Shown: positions 53,562 through 61,221 of the stretch, piece after piece
Position numbering within the stretch: position 1 is the first letter of the stretch
Layout of the letters: every line of letters begins with the position of its first letter
Origin: 13-2-20CM-66-19 sp036273735
GTDB lineage: Bacteria; Pseudomonadota; Gammaproteobacteria; Steroidobacterales; Steroidobacteraceae
Direction: 5' to 3'
NCBI GenBank assembly: GCA_036273735.1
Contig: DASUHA010000005.1
Location: 11,586 to 75,585, forward strand
Length of the DNA: 64,000 bases
The notes under the pieces: generated by a model
Seen by the model: only the letters and a program-made list of their open reading frames with translations
Told to the model about the DNA's origin: nothing
Database searches by the model: none
Made by a program: the position numbers and the translations under genes

Positions 53562-54206
53562 CTACTGCGGCTTCTGCCGGACCTTCATGTTGGAGACGTA
53601 GCGCGACGACAGCCAGTAGGAGCCGAGGTGCTTCTGGATGGTGACGCTGTCGCCCTCGTGCAGGCTGAGATCACCGGAGGCTCGTCCGGTCTGCTGCCAG
53701 ACCTGTCCGTTGTCGAGATGCAGAACCATGGCATCGGGCCAGCGCTCCAGGCTGGAGACCTGGGCAGTCAGCTGCCAGGTATCGCCGCCGGCCAGCATCT
53801 TCCATGAGGGTAATCGGAGACGCGTCGGAGCGTCGTGGTTCGCTGCCGTCGCCGGCGTCGAAGTCGAACTCGGGGTCGGAGCCGGAGCTGCCGTCGGAGC
53901 CGGAGCTGGCGTCGCCGCCGAGGCCTCGATCGCCGGCGCCGAAGCGCTCCTCATGGAGTGATTTGCCGCGGCAGGCCTGGCTTGCGCTGCCGGCGGCGTC
54001 GAGGGAGTCGGTTTGCGGCCCATCTCCCTGTCGTAGCAAGCCAGTCGGCGCGCCGGGTCGGATTCCGCGGCACAGGCCCGAAGGCCGGCACTTGCCTCTT
54101 GCGCCAGGACATATGCGGGCAGGCCGTAAAGCATCAGTGCGCCCGCGGCCGGCAATACCAACCGGCGCAATTGCGTCGGAATACTCGTGGACAGCAGCTC
54201 GGGCAT
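53562..54206 (-). CDS. Exported protein with Ala/Pro-rich linker
   Basis: A 214-residue protein with a signal peptide (LVLPAAGALMLYGLPAYVLAQ). A short helical motif LRACAAESDPARRLACYDRE follows, with paired cysteines seen in several secreted gammaproteobacterial proteins. A low-complexity linker of about 50 residues (Ala, Pro, Thr, Ser) leads to a C-terminal beta domain (TWQLTAQVSSLERWPDAMVL, NGQVWQQTGRASGDLSLHEG, SVTIQKHLGSYWLSSRYVSN). The VWQQ and YWLSS parts look like a small SH3-like barrel. Function unknown. Confidence 0.78.
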   Translation of the reverse strand: MPELLSTSIPTQLRRLVLPAAGALMLYGLPAYVLAQEASAGLRACAAESDPARRLACYDREMGRKPTPSTPPAAQARPAAANHSMRSASAPAIEASAATPAPAPTAAPAPTPSSTSTPATAANHDAPTRLRLPSWKMLAGGDTWQLTAQVSSLERWPDAMVLHLDNGQVWQQTGRASGDLSLHEGDSVTIQKHLGSYWLSSRYVSNMKVRQKPQ

Positions 54207-54351
54207 GGGTGCTCTCGGTATACCCCGCCTCTCGGCAGTGGTGGAAAGAGTCTAGCTCGCCCTCGACCGGCTGGCACGCGAACCCTGGAAATGCCGGCCC
54301 GCGGGCGCGATGATTCGCAAGGCGGACTGCCCTGAGCTCGTCAGAGAACCG

Positions 54352-54933
54352 TCAGGGAGTCTGTGCACTCGCGGAGCTGCCTTTCGACTGCCCATTCACC
54401 GTGATCCCGATCCTCGGGACGCCGAATTGGCCCTGCAGACGCGCCAGCTTGGCAAGGTCTATGGAGCCGACGATGTTGACGATCGTCAGCTCGCGAGGCT
54501 GCGCGGCGATGATTGCGACACCATCGGTCCTATCACCCGTGCGCCGCAGATAAATGTCGACCTTGCTCCCCTCCTTCAGGTCGTGAGTCGAGACCACCGG
54601 CTGCCAGCCGGGAGCGAGCAGCTGTGCCACCACCGCTTCGACATCGGCCTTGGAGTACTCCCCGGGCTGATCGAAGGTGTAGCTGCGCACATAGATGCCC
54701 TTGAGACCTCTCACCAGATCTCCGACCGCCGCATTATCGGCATCACCGTCGTTGTCGAAAGCGAGGCCCGCGAGGTGAAGGAGCGACGGATCGAGCGAGA
54801 TGTCGACGGACTGCGATGCCCTCTTCGAGAGCGCGGCGAAGTCCGGCATCCGCAGCTGGCCGGGATCCGCCGCGGCAGCGAGAGCCGGGAGTGCAAGCAG
54901 CGCGGCTGCCACGATGATGGATCGAAGTCGCAT
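54352..54933 (-). CDS. Exported DUF4252-like protein
   Basis: A 193-residue protein from ATG 54931-54933, preceded on its strand by CTGGAGACC. The signal peptide is MRLRSIIVAAALLALPALAAA. The mature part is FAALSKRASQSVDISLDPSL, LVRGLKGIYVRSYTFDQPGE, ADVEAVVAQLLAPGWQPVVS, DIYLRRTGDRTDGVAIIAAQ and ELTIVNIVGSIDLAKLARLQ, a pattern like DUF4252, whose members typically sit beside sigma factors. It is third in the sigma-factor operon. It may be an envelope stress output; function unknown. Confidence 0.72.
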   Translation of the reverse strand: MRLRSIIVAAALLALPALAAAADPGQLRMPDFAALSKRASQSVDISLDPSLLHLAGLAFDNDGDADNAAVGDLVRGLKGIYVRSYTFDQPGEYSKADVEAVVAQLLAPGWQPVVSTHDLKEGSKVDIYLRRTGDRTDGVAIIAAQPRELTIVNIVGSIDLAKLARLQGQFGVPRIGITVNGQSKGSSASAQTP

Positions 54934-54986
54934 GACGGTCTCCAGGGTACGCATGTTTGTGATGGCAGCGGGAGTCGCGCATGACA

Positions 54987-55337
54987 TCAGGAGTCGGGAC
55001 CTTCCTCGCGGGCGACGGTGGCGCGCACGAGGTTGACGCTGTCGCTGGCAATGCTCAGTGCCTGCAGGAGCTGTGCTCGGGCCTGACTCGCGCGCTGCGC
55101 ATCGAGTGTGTGCTGTCGCAACTGGAAGAGTCCGACACCTGCAATGATCGAGGCCGCCAGAGCGACCGACACCCACCGGGCACGGGGGACGGCAGGCCGC
55201 CGCGGCTCGAGTCGGCTGACCGGTGCCGGCGCCCGCTGGCTCGTATCGAGTCGCGACACGACCTTGCCGGTGAAATCCTCGCCGGGGCTCTTCGGCCGCA
55301 GGGCGCGGCGCAGGGCTTCCTCGAAGTCATCGCTCAT
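54987..55337 (-). CDS. Membrane protein coupled to the ECF sigma factor, candidate anti-sigma factor
   Basis: A 116-residue product from ATG 55335-55337 (MSDDFEEALRRALRPKSPGE). A cytoplasmic N-terminal part of about 65 residues, one membrane helix (VSVALAASIIAGVGLFQL) and a periplasmic C-terminal coil (DAQRASQARAQLLQALSIAS). The start overlaps the sigma-factor stop by 4 bases, and a single-pass protein in this place is usually the anti-sigma factor. No zinc-binding anti-sigma motif is visible, so this is by topology and position only. Confidence 0.65.
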   Translation of the reverse strand: MSDDFEEALRRALRPKSPGEDFTGKVVSRLDTSQRAPAPVSRLEPRRPAVPRARWVSVALAASIIAGVGLFQLRQHTLDAQRASQARAQLLQALSIASDSVNLVRATVAREEGPDS

Positions 55338-55975
55338 GACGGGCCTCCTGCGGAAGTCGACAGCCCCAACTCGTCGCATCGGCGGCGCAACAGTGCGAGG
55401 GACCGTTTCAAATGGCTCTTCACCGTGTTGAGCGGCATGTCGAGCGTCCGCGAGATCTCCGGCGGATCGAGATCCTCCTGGTATCTCAGGAGCACTACGA
55501 CACGCGCCGCCGGCGGCAGCCGCAGGACCATATCACGCAGTTGCCGCTCGAGCAGCGGGTCGGCGGCCGTGTCAGGATCTGCTACTTCCGCCGCATCGTC
55601 GAGTGTCACGGAGGGGTGGGGCAGTCGCCGTCGCAACCGGTCGATGGCCCGATGGCAGACGGTCCGCCGCAGCCAGAAGAGAAGGTGCGCTTCGGAGCTG
55701 ATCGCGCCGATGTGGCGGTGCGCTGACACGAAAACATCCTGCGCGAGCTCCTCGGCGTCTTCCGGCACCCGGAGCATGCGCAGCGCCAGCGCATATACGG
55801 CGTCCTGATAGGCACGGATCAGCTCACGGAAACCAGCGAGCTCGCCGCGCCTGGCGCGGGCGAGTCTGCAGCTCTCCGACGGGGTGGACGGACCCGGCGC
55901 CCCCTCGCCCATCGGTTCGGGCCCGCCCGGCGTGCCCGCGGCAGCGGCAGAGAGGCTCGCGGAATTGGCTTCCAT
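55334..55975 (-). CDS. ECF-type RNA polymerase sigma factor
   Basis: A 213-residue sigma factor. After a Pro/Ala-rich leader of about 40 residues, region 2 reads LIRAYQDAVYALALRMLRVP, EDAEELAQDVFVSAHRHIGA and FWLRRTVCHRAIDRLRRRLP. Region 4 reads LPPAARVVVLLRYQEDLDPP and EISRTLDMPLNTVKSHLKRS. Regions 1.1 and 3 are absent as in group 4 sigmas. It heads an operon with a membrane protein and a DUF4252-like protein. The true start may be Met22. Confidence 0.92.
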   Translation of the reverse strand: MEANSASLSAAAAGTPGGPEPMGEGAPGPSTPSESCRLARARRGELAGFRELIRAYQDAVYALALRMLRVPEDAEELAQDVFVSAHRHIGAISSEAHLLFWLRRTVCHRAIDRLRRRLPHPSVTLDDAAEVADPDTAADPLLERQLRDMVLRLPPAARVVVLLRYQEDLDPPEISRTLDMPLNTVKSHLKRSLALLRRRCDELGLSTSAGGPS

Positions 55976-56034
55976 ACCCCTATATACGAAAGTCCGGGGC
56001 CCGCAGGGGGCAGTTGATCAGTCCCCGCCGCCCC

Positions 56035-56643
56035 TCAGTCCGGTCGGGCGGTGAGCGGTACGTGTGCGGGCTGGCTCGCCACACGGTCTATCCAGGCCCG
56101 AACGGCAGGGCAAGGTCCAAGGTCAAGCTCACCCTCGTGCGCGACGTGCGTATAGGCGTAAAGGGCGATGTCCGCGATTGAGTAGCGCTCACCCACGAAG
56201 AACTGGCGTCCGGCCAAATGTCCCTCCATGACCCCGAGCGCTGCACGGCCCTGCTCGAGGCGCTTCGGTAGCTCGGCGCGACGCGGTGAGTCTTTCGGCA
56301 GGTGCTTGAGGATGTAGCGCGGCGTAGCCACGTATGGCTCGTGGCTGTACTGCTCGAAGAACATCCACTGCAGGACCTGCGCGCGCTCGAGCTTCCCTGT
56401 CGGCAGGTAGGGAGTACCGTCGGCGAGATACCAGAGGATGGCATTCGACTCTGCCAGACACGTACCGTCGTCGAGCTGCAACGTCGGAATGCGGCCGTTC
56501 GGATTCTTGACCAGGAAATCTGCGGTCCGGGTGCCGCCCCGCAGGATATCCAGCTCCACCCAGCGATAGCCCCGGCCGAGGTGCGCCAGCAGCAGCCGGA
56601 TCTTGTAGCCGTTGCCGGAATCGAGGTAGTCGTAGAGGATCAC
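56035..56643 (-). CDS. Glutathione S-transferase
   Basis: A 202-residue GST of a different subgroup from the two above. N domain: MILYDYLDSGNGYKIRLLLA, PNGRIPTLQLDDGTCLAESN (cis-Pro, Glu-Ser). C domain: FFVGERYSIADIALYAYTHV. The catalytic residue is probably Ser9 in DSGNGYK. Monocistronic; its start faces the plus-strand small gene at 56721. Substrate unknown. Confidence 0.92.
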   Translation of the reverse strand: MILYDYLDSGNGYKIRLLLAHLGRGYRWVELDILRGGTRTADFLVKNPNGRIPTLQLDDGTCLAESNAILWYLADGTPYLPTGKLERAQVLQWMFFEQYSHEPYVATPRYILKHLPKDSPRRAELPKRLEQGRAALGVMEGHLAGRQFFVGERYSIADIALYAYTHVAHEGELDLGPCPAVRAWIDRVASQPAHVPLTARPD

Positions 56644-56720
56644 GCGGGAGTCTCCTCGCCATCGGTGGTGAGGACGCCAGTCTACGGCAGACGGGGCGCA
56701 CGGAGGCTCGAGGCGAAGTC

Positions 56721-57056
56721 ATGATCCATTTGCGAAAACCGGACTGGGCAATCCAAGCGGTCGCAGCGCGCTTCTCTGCGGCATGGCAGACCTGCAACGC
56801 AGGTGCAACCGCGGGCTTCCTCACGATCGACGGGGAGAGAATTGCCGTTGAGATCGCAATGATCGCGCCGAAGAAGACCGCGCCCGATTCACCCACCCGG
56901 CCTCGATTGCGGTTCGACAGAGTCGCACTCGGATTCATGGCGCGCTTGCGGGCGGGGCTTTCCCGGGGGCCGGGTCGAAACTCTCGCCGGCTGATGCTCA
57001 ACTCAAATCCGCTGCAGCGTCAGCGGATCTTCCACGCCCCCAAAATACTTGCGTAG
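56721..57056 (+). CDS. Hypothetical protein, possibly C-terminally damaged
   Basis: A 111-residue frame from ATG 56721. The first 85 residues look like a real protein (MIHLRKPDWAIQAVAARFSA, TAGFLTIDGERIAVEIAMIA, RPRLRFDRVALGFMARLRAG), with a strand-turn-strand and a basic helix. The last 25 (SRRLMLNSNPLQRQRIFHAP) look random and overlap the 3' end of the convergent DUF1810 gene by 54 bases. A truncation or frameshift near 56960 is plausible. Family not recognised. Confidence 0.45.
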   Translation: MIHLRKPDWAIQAVAARFSAAWQTCNAGATAGFLTIDGERIAVEIAMIAPKKTAPDSPTRPRLRFDRVALGFMARLRAGLSRGPGRNSRRLMLNSNPLQRQRIFHAPKILA

Positions 57057-57422
57057 AGCATCGCTGAAGACCTGATCGTCGTCGGTGGCGTGGGCAAAGA
57101 GTGTCATCGACGAGCGGAATTTGAGGGAGTCCGGGTAGCCGAAGATCTCTTCGATGCTGCGCCCCTCGACCGCATTGACCAGCTGAGTGCACTGCCGGAG
57201 CCGCGGACCCAGAATGGGGTGTCGCAAGTAGGCTTTGACTTCGGCAAGAGACGACAGCGCGAAGCGCCGGGCCATCGCGCTGTGGCCGAGGCCCTGGATC
57301 TGCGGAAAGACGAACCACATCCAGTGACTCTCCTTGCGTCCCGCGCGAAGCTCCGCCATGACCTCCTCGATGACGGGCTCCTGCGCTTCGACAAAGCGCT
57401 CGAGACTCGATGGGGTGCTCAA
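57003..57422 (-). CDS. DUF1810 family protein
   Basis: A 139-residue protein with the family signature: LERFVEAQEPVIEEVMAELR, AGRKESHWMWFVFPQIQGLG, HSAMARRFALSSLAEVKAYL, HPILGPRLRQCTQLVNAVEG, IFGYPDSLKFRSSMTLFAHA. The fold is related to NADAR-type ADP-ribose-processing proteins; a role in ADP-ribose or NAD chemistry is suspected but not proven. Soluble, single domain, normal length. Confidence 0.9.
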   Translation of the reverse strand: MSTPSSLERFVEAQEPVIEEVMAELRAGRKESHWMWFVFPQIQGLGHSAMARRFALSSLAEVKAYLRHPILGPRLRQCTQLVNAVEGRSIEEIFGYPDSLKFRSSMTLFAHATDDDQVFSDALRKYFGGVEDPLTLQRI

Positions 57423-57509
57423 TGCGGGTAGCTCCGACGCTCGTCCGGAGCAAAAGTCTCGACCGGCGCGCAGGTTCCCTGGGCCGGAATCAGGCCGCGA
57501 GGATCCGCC

Positions 57510-58469
57510 TCACGCGCGGCTCGCCACCTGTCGGATGACGTGACGACTGGGCTTCGCCTTCATCCACTGCGCAACCCGCCGCGCATCGGCGACGCGCGTG
57601 TACTTTCCCCAGGAGTTGAGCAGCACCATGACGACGGTGCGATGGTCGATGACGGCTTGCATGACGAGGCAATGCCCCGCAGCATTCGTGAACCCGGTCT
57701 TCTGCACCACGATGTGCCAGGAGCGTCGGTCTACCAGGGAGTCGGTGTTGTGGTAGGCCACCATGTGCCGCCCGGAGCGGATGGTGTAGCCGCGGCTGGT
57801 GGAATATCGGCGGATGACCGCGCTCTGCGACGCCGCCATCACCAGCTTGGAAAGGTCTTCCGGAGTCGACGTGTCGTTGCTCGAGAGACCGGTCGGCTCG
57901 ACGAAATGCGTGTGGATCATGCCGAGCTCGCGTGCTTTGGCGTTCATGGCGCGCACACAGGCAGCGACGCCGCCCGGGTAGTTGCGCGCCAGCGCGTGGG
58001 CTGCACGATTCTCGGAGGCCATGAGCGCCAGATGAAAGAGCTCTGCGCGGCTGAGGTGGGTGCCCACGGCCAGTCGGGAGGAGGCGCCGCGGCCAATGGC
58101 CCGATCGTCCGAAGTGACGTCCAGCTCTTCATCGAGCGGTTGCTTCGCCTCGGAGACGACCAGAGTGGTCATCAGCTTCGTAATCGAAGCGATGGGGACC
58201 GGTACGTCGGCCCGCCGGGCGTAGAGCACCTTGTGACTCGTGGTGTCCAACACGAGCGCCTCGGTCGAGCGCAGATTCGGCTGCACGCCCACCCCGCGGT
58301 GGCGGTGATGCAGGCGATGGTGGTGGAAGCGGGAAATCGAGGCCAGGTGGATCGGCGCTGCCGCGCAGGCGGCCGAGGCCGTGAGCACCAGGCAACCCCA
58401 CGCGAATGAGAGCAGTCCAATGCGCTTGCCGTGCCCCGTGGCCGACTTCGACGGTAAACCCGACCCCAT
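57510..58469 (-). CDS. pbpG: Periplasmic D-alanyl-D-alanine endopeptidase/carboxypeptidase (PBP7/PBP5 family)
   Basis: A 319-residue serine peptidase acting on peptidoglycan. Signal segment LLSFAWGCLVLTASAACAA. The three penicillin-binding motifs are Ser95-Ile-Thr-Lys98 (IASITKLMTT), Ser152-Glu-Asn154 (LMASENRAAH) and Lys257-Thr-Gly259 (VVQKTGFTNAAG). No large C-terminal anchor domain, so it is more like endopeptidase PbpG than DacA. A His/Arg-rich run (FHHHRLHHRHRG, about 49-60) sits between the signal and the catalytic domain; it is unusual. Confidence 0.9.
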   Translation of the reverse strand: MGSGLPSKSATGHGKRIGLLSFAWGCLVLTASAACAAAPIHLASISRFHHHRLHHRHRGVGVQPNLRSTEALVLDTTSHKVLYARRADVPVPIASITKLMTTLVVSEAKQPLDEELDVTSDDRAIGRGASSRLAVGTHLSRAELFHLALMASENRAAHALARNYPGGVAACVRAMNAKARELGMIHTHFVEPTGLSSNDTSTPEDLSKLVMAASQSAVIRRYSTSRGYTIRSGRHMVAYHNTDSLVDRRSWHIVVQKTGFTNAAGHCLVMQAVIDHRTVVMVLLNSWGKYTRVADARRVAQWMKAKPSRHVIRQVASRA

Positions 58470-58539
58470 TTTTCAGTATTCCCCGTTGTCCGCGGTCGAC
58501 GCGGAATTCTTAAGGTAGCAGATCACGATCCACAGACTG

Positions 58540-58558
58540 CCGCCGTGACGCACGGCGG
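58540..58558 (-). terminator. Hairpin downstream of the diguanylate cyclase
   Basis: CCGCCGTG and CACGGCGG form an 8-bp stem with ACG loop, 50 bases beyond the diguanylate cyclase stop on the minus strand. No T-run. Confidence 0.45.
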
Positions 58559-58607
58559 GTTTCAGCGGACCGTAGTGAGAAGCCTACAACAATGTTGCCG
58601 CGTCAGG

Positions 58608-60401
58608 CTACGCCGCGAGGGGTATCGCGACCTGCACGCGGTTGCGACCGAGGCGCTTGGCGGCATAAACGGCCGCATCGGCCTGCGCAATCAACGCTTC
58701 TCCCCAGACCCCGAGCGGATCGCTGCTGGCGACTCCGATGCTGCAGGTGAGCTGAATCGGAGCTCCGTGTCCGTCGATGCGCACCTCCGCCACTCGCTGG
58801 CGGATGCGCTCGGCGATCGGCTCCGCCGCGGGAGCATGGGCGCCGCTCAGAACTACGACGAACTCCTCGCCGCCATAGCGGCCGATGATGTCCGACTGGC
58901 GCAGCTCCGCCTGGATCGGACGGATGACCGCGGCGAGGCAGGCATCGCCGGCGGCGTGCCCGTAGGAGTCGTTGATGGATTTGAAGAAGTCGAGGTCGAG
59001 GAAGAGCACTGCCACGGGAAGGCCGTTTGCCCGACTTGCGCGACAGGCCGCATCGAGCTGCTCGAGTAGTGAGCGGCGGTTGAGTACGCCCGTGAGCGCA
59101 TCGGTCTTGGCACGCCGTTCCGCCTCTGTCAGGGCATGGCGTTGCTGGCGCAGCCGGTCGGCAACGCCGAGGGAAGTGAGGATGGCAGAGGCAACCATGG
59201 AGCCCGGGAGGCCATAGTAGAAAAGTGCCTCATCGGCGGCGGCGCGGGTCACGAGGAGGCGCGCCGAGGTCACGATGGCAAATGTCTCGAGCAATACCCA
59301 GGCGAAGAGGAACCAGCCCGCCGCCCGATTCCCGCGCCGCCAGGCGAGGAAGGCGACGAGCAGCACGAAGACGCCGGCGCCGAGGAACATCAGGTTGCCG
59401 ATCCCGACCACGATCCCGCCGAGGCCCACCACCTCTCCGACATTGGCCACCGCGAGCACCGCGAAGCCCGCGGCCAGCCAGCCGAAAGCCCGGTATACCC
59501 GCGGGGAGGTATGGCGCAGGTCGGCGATCTCGCGGGCAAAGAGGCTCGCCATCGCGCCGCTCAGGGCGACCGGGACATTCCAGGCATAAGGCACGAGCGC
59601 GCTGCCGGCGGCAAGCCACGGCCAGCGAAAGCCCTGCCCCGAGAAATAGGCCAGATAAAGCGCCTGCAGGCCCGTCATGGCCGCATAGAGGATGAAGAGC
59701 CGGTCCGAGAGCACGAACCACATCGCAGCGGTCGCGAGTGCCAGGGCAGCCAGCGCCCCGCAGGCGAGCGAGATCATGAGCGCGTGCCGCGCGCCGCGTG
59801 CGAGCTCCCTTTCCAGGGTGGCTGCGACGAAATAGACCCGGTCGGCGCCGGCGTCACTCGCCTGGAAGCGGGCGTAGAACACCTGTCCGGCCTGCAATCC
59901 GGGTCCCGGGACCAGGAAGGCTGCCTCGTGCGTTGCGCCGAATTCCGGGAGCGTCAGCCCCTGAATGAGAGGGGCGGGCGGGCCGGCGCCCCCCGGGTAG
60001 AGGGTGACCTTGAGGTCGCGGCTGGAGCCCACCACGACCACCGGCAGCGCCGTAGCGGGGATGCTCCCGGTCGCCTGCAGCCGTACCCAATGAGTGCCGC
60101 GGGCCTGGCGCATCGGAGCCTGGGAAACGGGTGCTGCGAAGCGGGCATCGAGAGCCCCGCTGGTCACATCGGCCGCGGCCGGCGCCGGGTCCGTGCCGGC
60201 GAGGACCCTGATCTGGAGCGAGGAGTCGCCGGCTGCGGCGAGCGCGAGCGATGGCAGCCAGAGGCAGGCCCAAAGCACCAGTGCCCGGGCCGGGCGCCGG
60301 GGCTGGCGGTGAACATCGTCCTTAAGAAGGGCGAGACCTCGGGACACAGAGGAAGAAGCGGATTTCTGCCGCGGATCAGCGGTGGATGCGAGGGGTATCA
60401 T
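58608..60401 (-). CDS. Membrane diguanylate cyclase (7TMR-DISM type sensor with GGDEF)
   Basis: A 597-residue protein. Start ATG 60399-60401 is preferred to TTG 60428. After an N-terminal membrane signal (ALVLWACLWLPSLALAA), a periplasmic beta-rich domain of the 7TMR-DISM extracellular type spans about 60-190. Seven hydrophobic helices follow (LMISLACGALAALALATAAM through AFLAW and SARLLV). The C-terminal GGDEF domain has DALTGVLNRRSLLEQLD, VLFLDLDFFKSINDSYGHAA and the active GGEEF in GRYGGEEFVVVL. A product-binding RxxD I-site is not seen in the usual place. It makes c-di-GMP; it lies just upstream (divergent) of the str operon. Confidence 0.92.
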   Translation of the reverse strand: MIPLASTADPRQKSASSSVSRGLALLKDDVHRQPRRPARALVLWACLWLPSLALAAAGDSSLQIRVLAGTDPAPAAADVTSGALDARFAAPVSQAPMRQARGTHWVRLQATGSIPATALPVVVVGSSRDLKVTLYPGGAGPPAPLIQGLTLPEFGATHEAAFLVPGPGLQAGQVFYARFQASDAGADRVYFVAATLERELARGARHALMISLACGALAALALATAAMWFVLSDRLFILYAAMTGLQALYLAYFSGQGFRWPWLAAGSALVPYAWNVPVALSGAMASLFAREIADLRHTSPRVYRAFGWLAAGFAVLAVANVGEVVGLGGIVVGIGNLMFLGAGVFVLLVAFLAWRRGNRAAGWFLFAWVLLETFAIVTSARLLVTRAAADEALFYYGLPGSMVASAILTSLGVADRLRQQRHALTEAERRAKTDALTGVLNRRSLLEQLDAACRASRANGLPVAVLFLDLDFFKSINDSYGHAAGDACLAAVIRPIQAELRQSDIIGRYGGEEFVVVLSGAHAPAAEPIAERIRQRVAEVRIDGHGAPIQLTCSIGVASSDPLGVWGEALIAQADAAVYAAKRLGRNRVQVAIPLAA

Positions 60402-60512
60402 CGTCGCAGGGATTCTCCTGGGGCGCAATCTCGGCCGCGTTACAGCCGTGGCGAGGCCGCGCCGGAGCCGCCTGCGCCGGCGCGGGGCGTCCTTCCCCGG
60501 CCCCGGGAACGG

Positions 60513-60541
60513 TTGACACTCCCCGCACCCCTACCTAGAAT
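60513..60541 (+). promoter_or_regulatory. Sigma-70 promoter of the str operon
   Basis: A perfect -35 TTGACA (60513-60518), a 17-base spacer and -10 TAGAAT (60536-60541, five of six consensus). A G/C-rich discriminator (CGCCGGCC) follows, as in stringently controlled promoters. The expected start is about 105 bases before rpsL. Confidence 0.82.
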
Positions 60542-60653
60542 CGCCGGCCTTTCTCGGTCCGGACCCGATTCACGCCGGCACCGGAAGCAGCGAGACGATA
60601 CCCACCGGGCCGCCGAGCGACAGCCAAGCGGCCCGGTCTTTCTTGGAGACAGA

Positions 60654-61028
60654 ATGCCGATCACAGGTCAGCTCATCCGGCAACCTCGCCGGACGAGGGC
60701 AGAGAAGACAAAAGTGCCTGCACTGGGGGCTTCACCTCAGAAGCGCGGCGTCTGCACACGGGTGTACACCACGACGCCGAAGAAGCCCAACTCCGCCCTG
60801 CGGAAGGTCTGCCGTGTTCGGCTGACCAATGGATATGAAGTCACGAGCTACATCGGCGGCGAAGGACACAACCTCCAGGAGCACTCGGTGGTGCTCATCC
60901 GTGGAGGCCGCGTAAAGGACCTGCCAGGCGTCCGCTACCACACGGTTCGCGGCACGCTTGATTGCGCTGGCGTAGGCGAGCGCAAGCAGGGTCGCTCGAA
61001 ATACGGAGCCAAGAGGCCCAAGAAGTAA
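60654..61028 (+). CDS. rpsL: 30S ribosomal protein S12
   Basis: A 124-residue decoding-centre protein. The conserved TTTPKKPNSALRKVCRVRLT block keeps the lysines altered in streptomycin-resistant mutants, and KDLPGVRYHTVRG is wild type. The first 25 residues (MPITGQLIRQPRRTRAEKTK) differ from the usual MATVNQLVRKPR. ATG 60654 follows TTGGAGACAGA; the frame is open far upstream but only by chance overlap with the diguanylate cyclase. Confidence 0.98.
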   Translation: MPITGQLIRQPRRTRAEKTKVPALGASPQKRGVCTRVYTTTPKKPNSALRKVCRVRLTNGYEVTSYIGGEGHNLQEHSVVLIRGGRVKDLPGVRYHTVRGTLDCAGVGERKQGRSKYGAKRPKK

Positions 61029-61041
61029 ATGAGCACAGCGA

Positions 61042-61068
61042 TTCTTTCCGGCGCGCTCAGCGCGCCGC
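61042..61068 (+). repeat. Module A-like repeat, copy 3 (after rpsL)
   Basis: TTCTTTCCGGCGCGCTCAGC followed by GCGCCGC resembles the modules after tuf and rpoB and is an inverted repeat (GGCGCGC/GCGCGCC). It begins 13 bases after the rpsL stop. Confidence 0.6.
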
Positions 61069-61083
61069 CACATGGACGGGGTT

Positions 61084-61168
61084 ACTCGGCCCATCCTGGG
61101 CCTCGCCCCGAAGGGGCCGCCGACCGCTGGCGCGCTCGGCGTTGTAAATCGCTCCCGGCGATTTGCTC
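61084..61168 (-). repeat. Diverged inverted relative of the 87-bp repeat, nested in module B
   Basis: ACTCGGCCCATCCTGGGCCT, CGCCCCGAAGGGGC and AAATCGCTCCCGGCGATTT correspond in order to the reverse complement of the 27384-27470 unit (TACTCGGCCCATCCTGGCCT ... GAATTGCTCCCGGCAATTC). It lies between ACGGGGTT (61076-61083) and AACCCCGTA (61180-61188), the two arms of the hairpin seen intact after rplA. Confidence 0.75.
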
Positions 61169-61175
61169 GCGCTTT

Positions 61176-61209
61176 GGCGAACCCCGTAAGTCCTGCGCGC
61201 AGCGCATGA
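61176..61209 (+). repeat. Exact 34-bp repeat (module C), copy 2
   Basis: Identical to 31238-31271 (from GGCGAACCCCG to CAGCGCATGA). It ends 12 bases before the rpsG start, and the bases after it (GAAGAGG) include the ribosome-binding site. Confidence 0.9.
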
Positions 61210-61221
61210 GAAGAGGCTGAG

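Noticed and set aside
59136..60653. Long in-frame extension upstream of rpsL (about 500 residues).
   Set aside because: It is antisense to the diguanylate cyclase, and S12 is complete from ATG 60654 with a promoter at 60513-60541 inside the extension.
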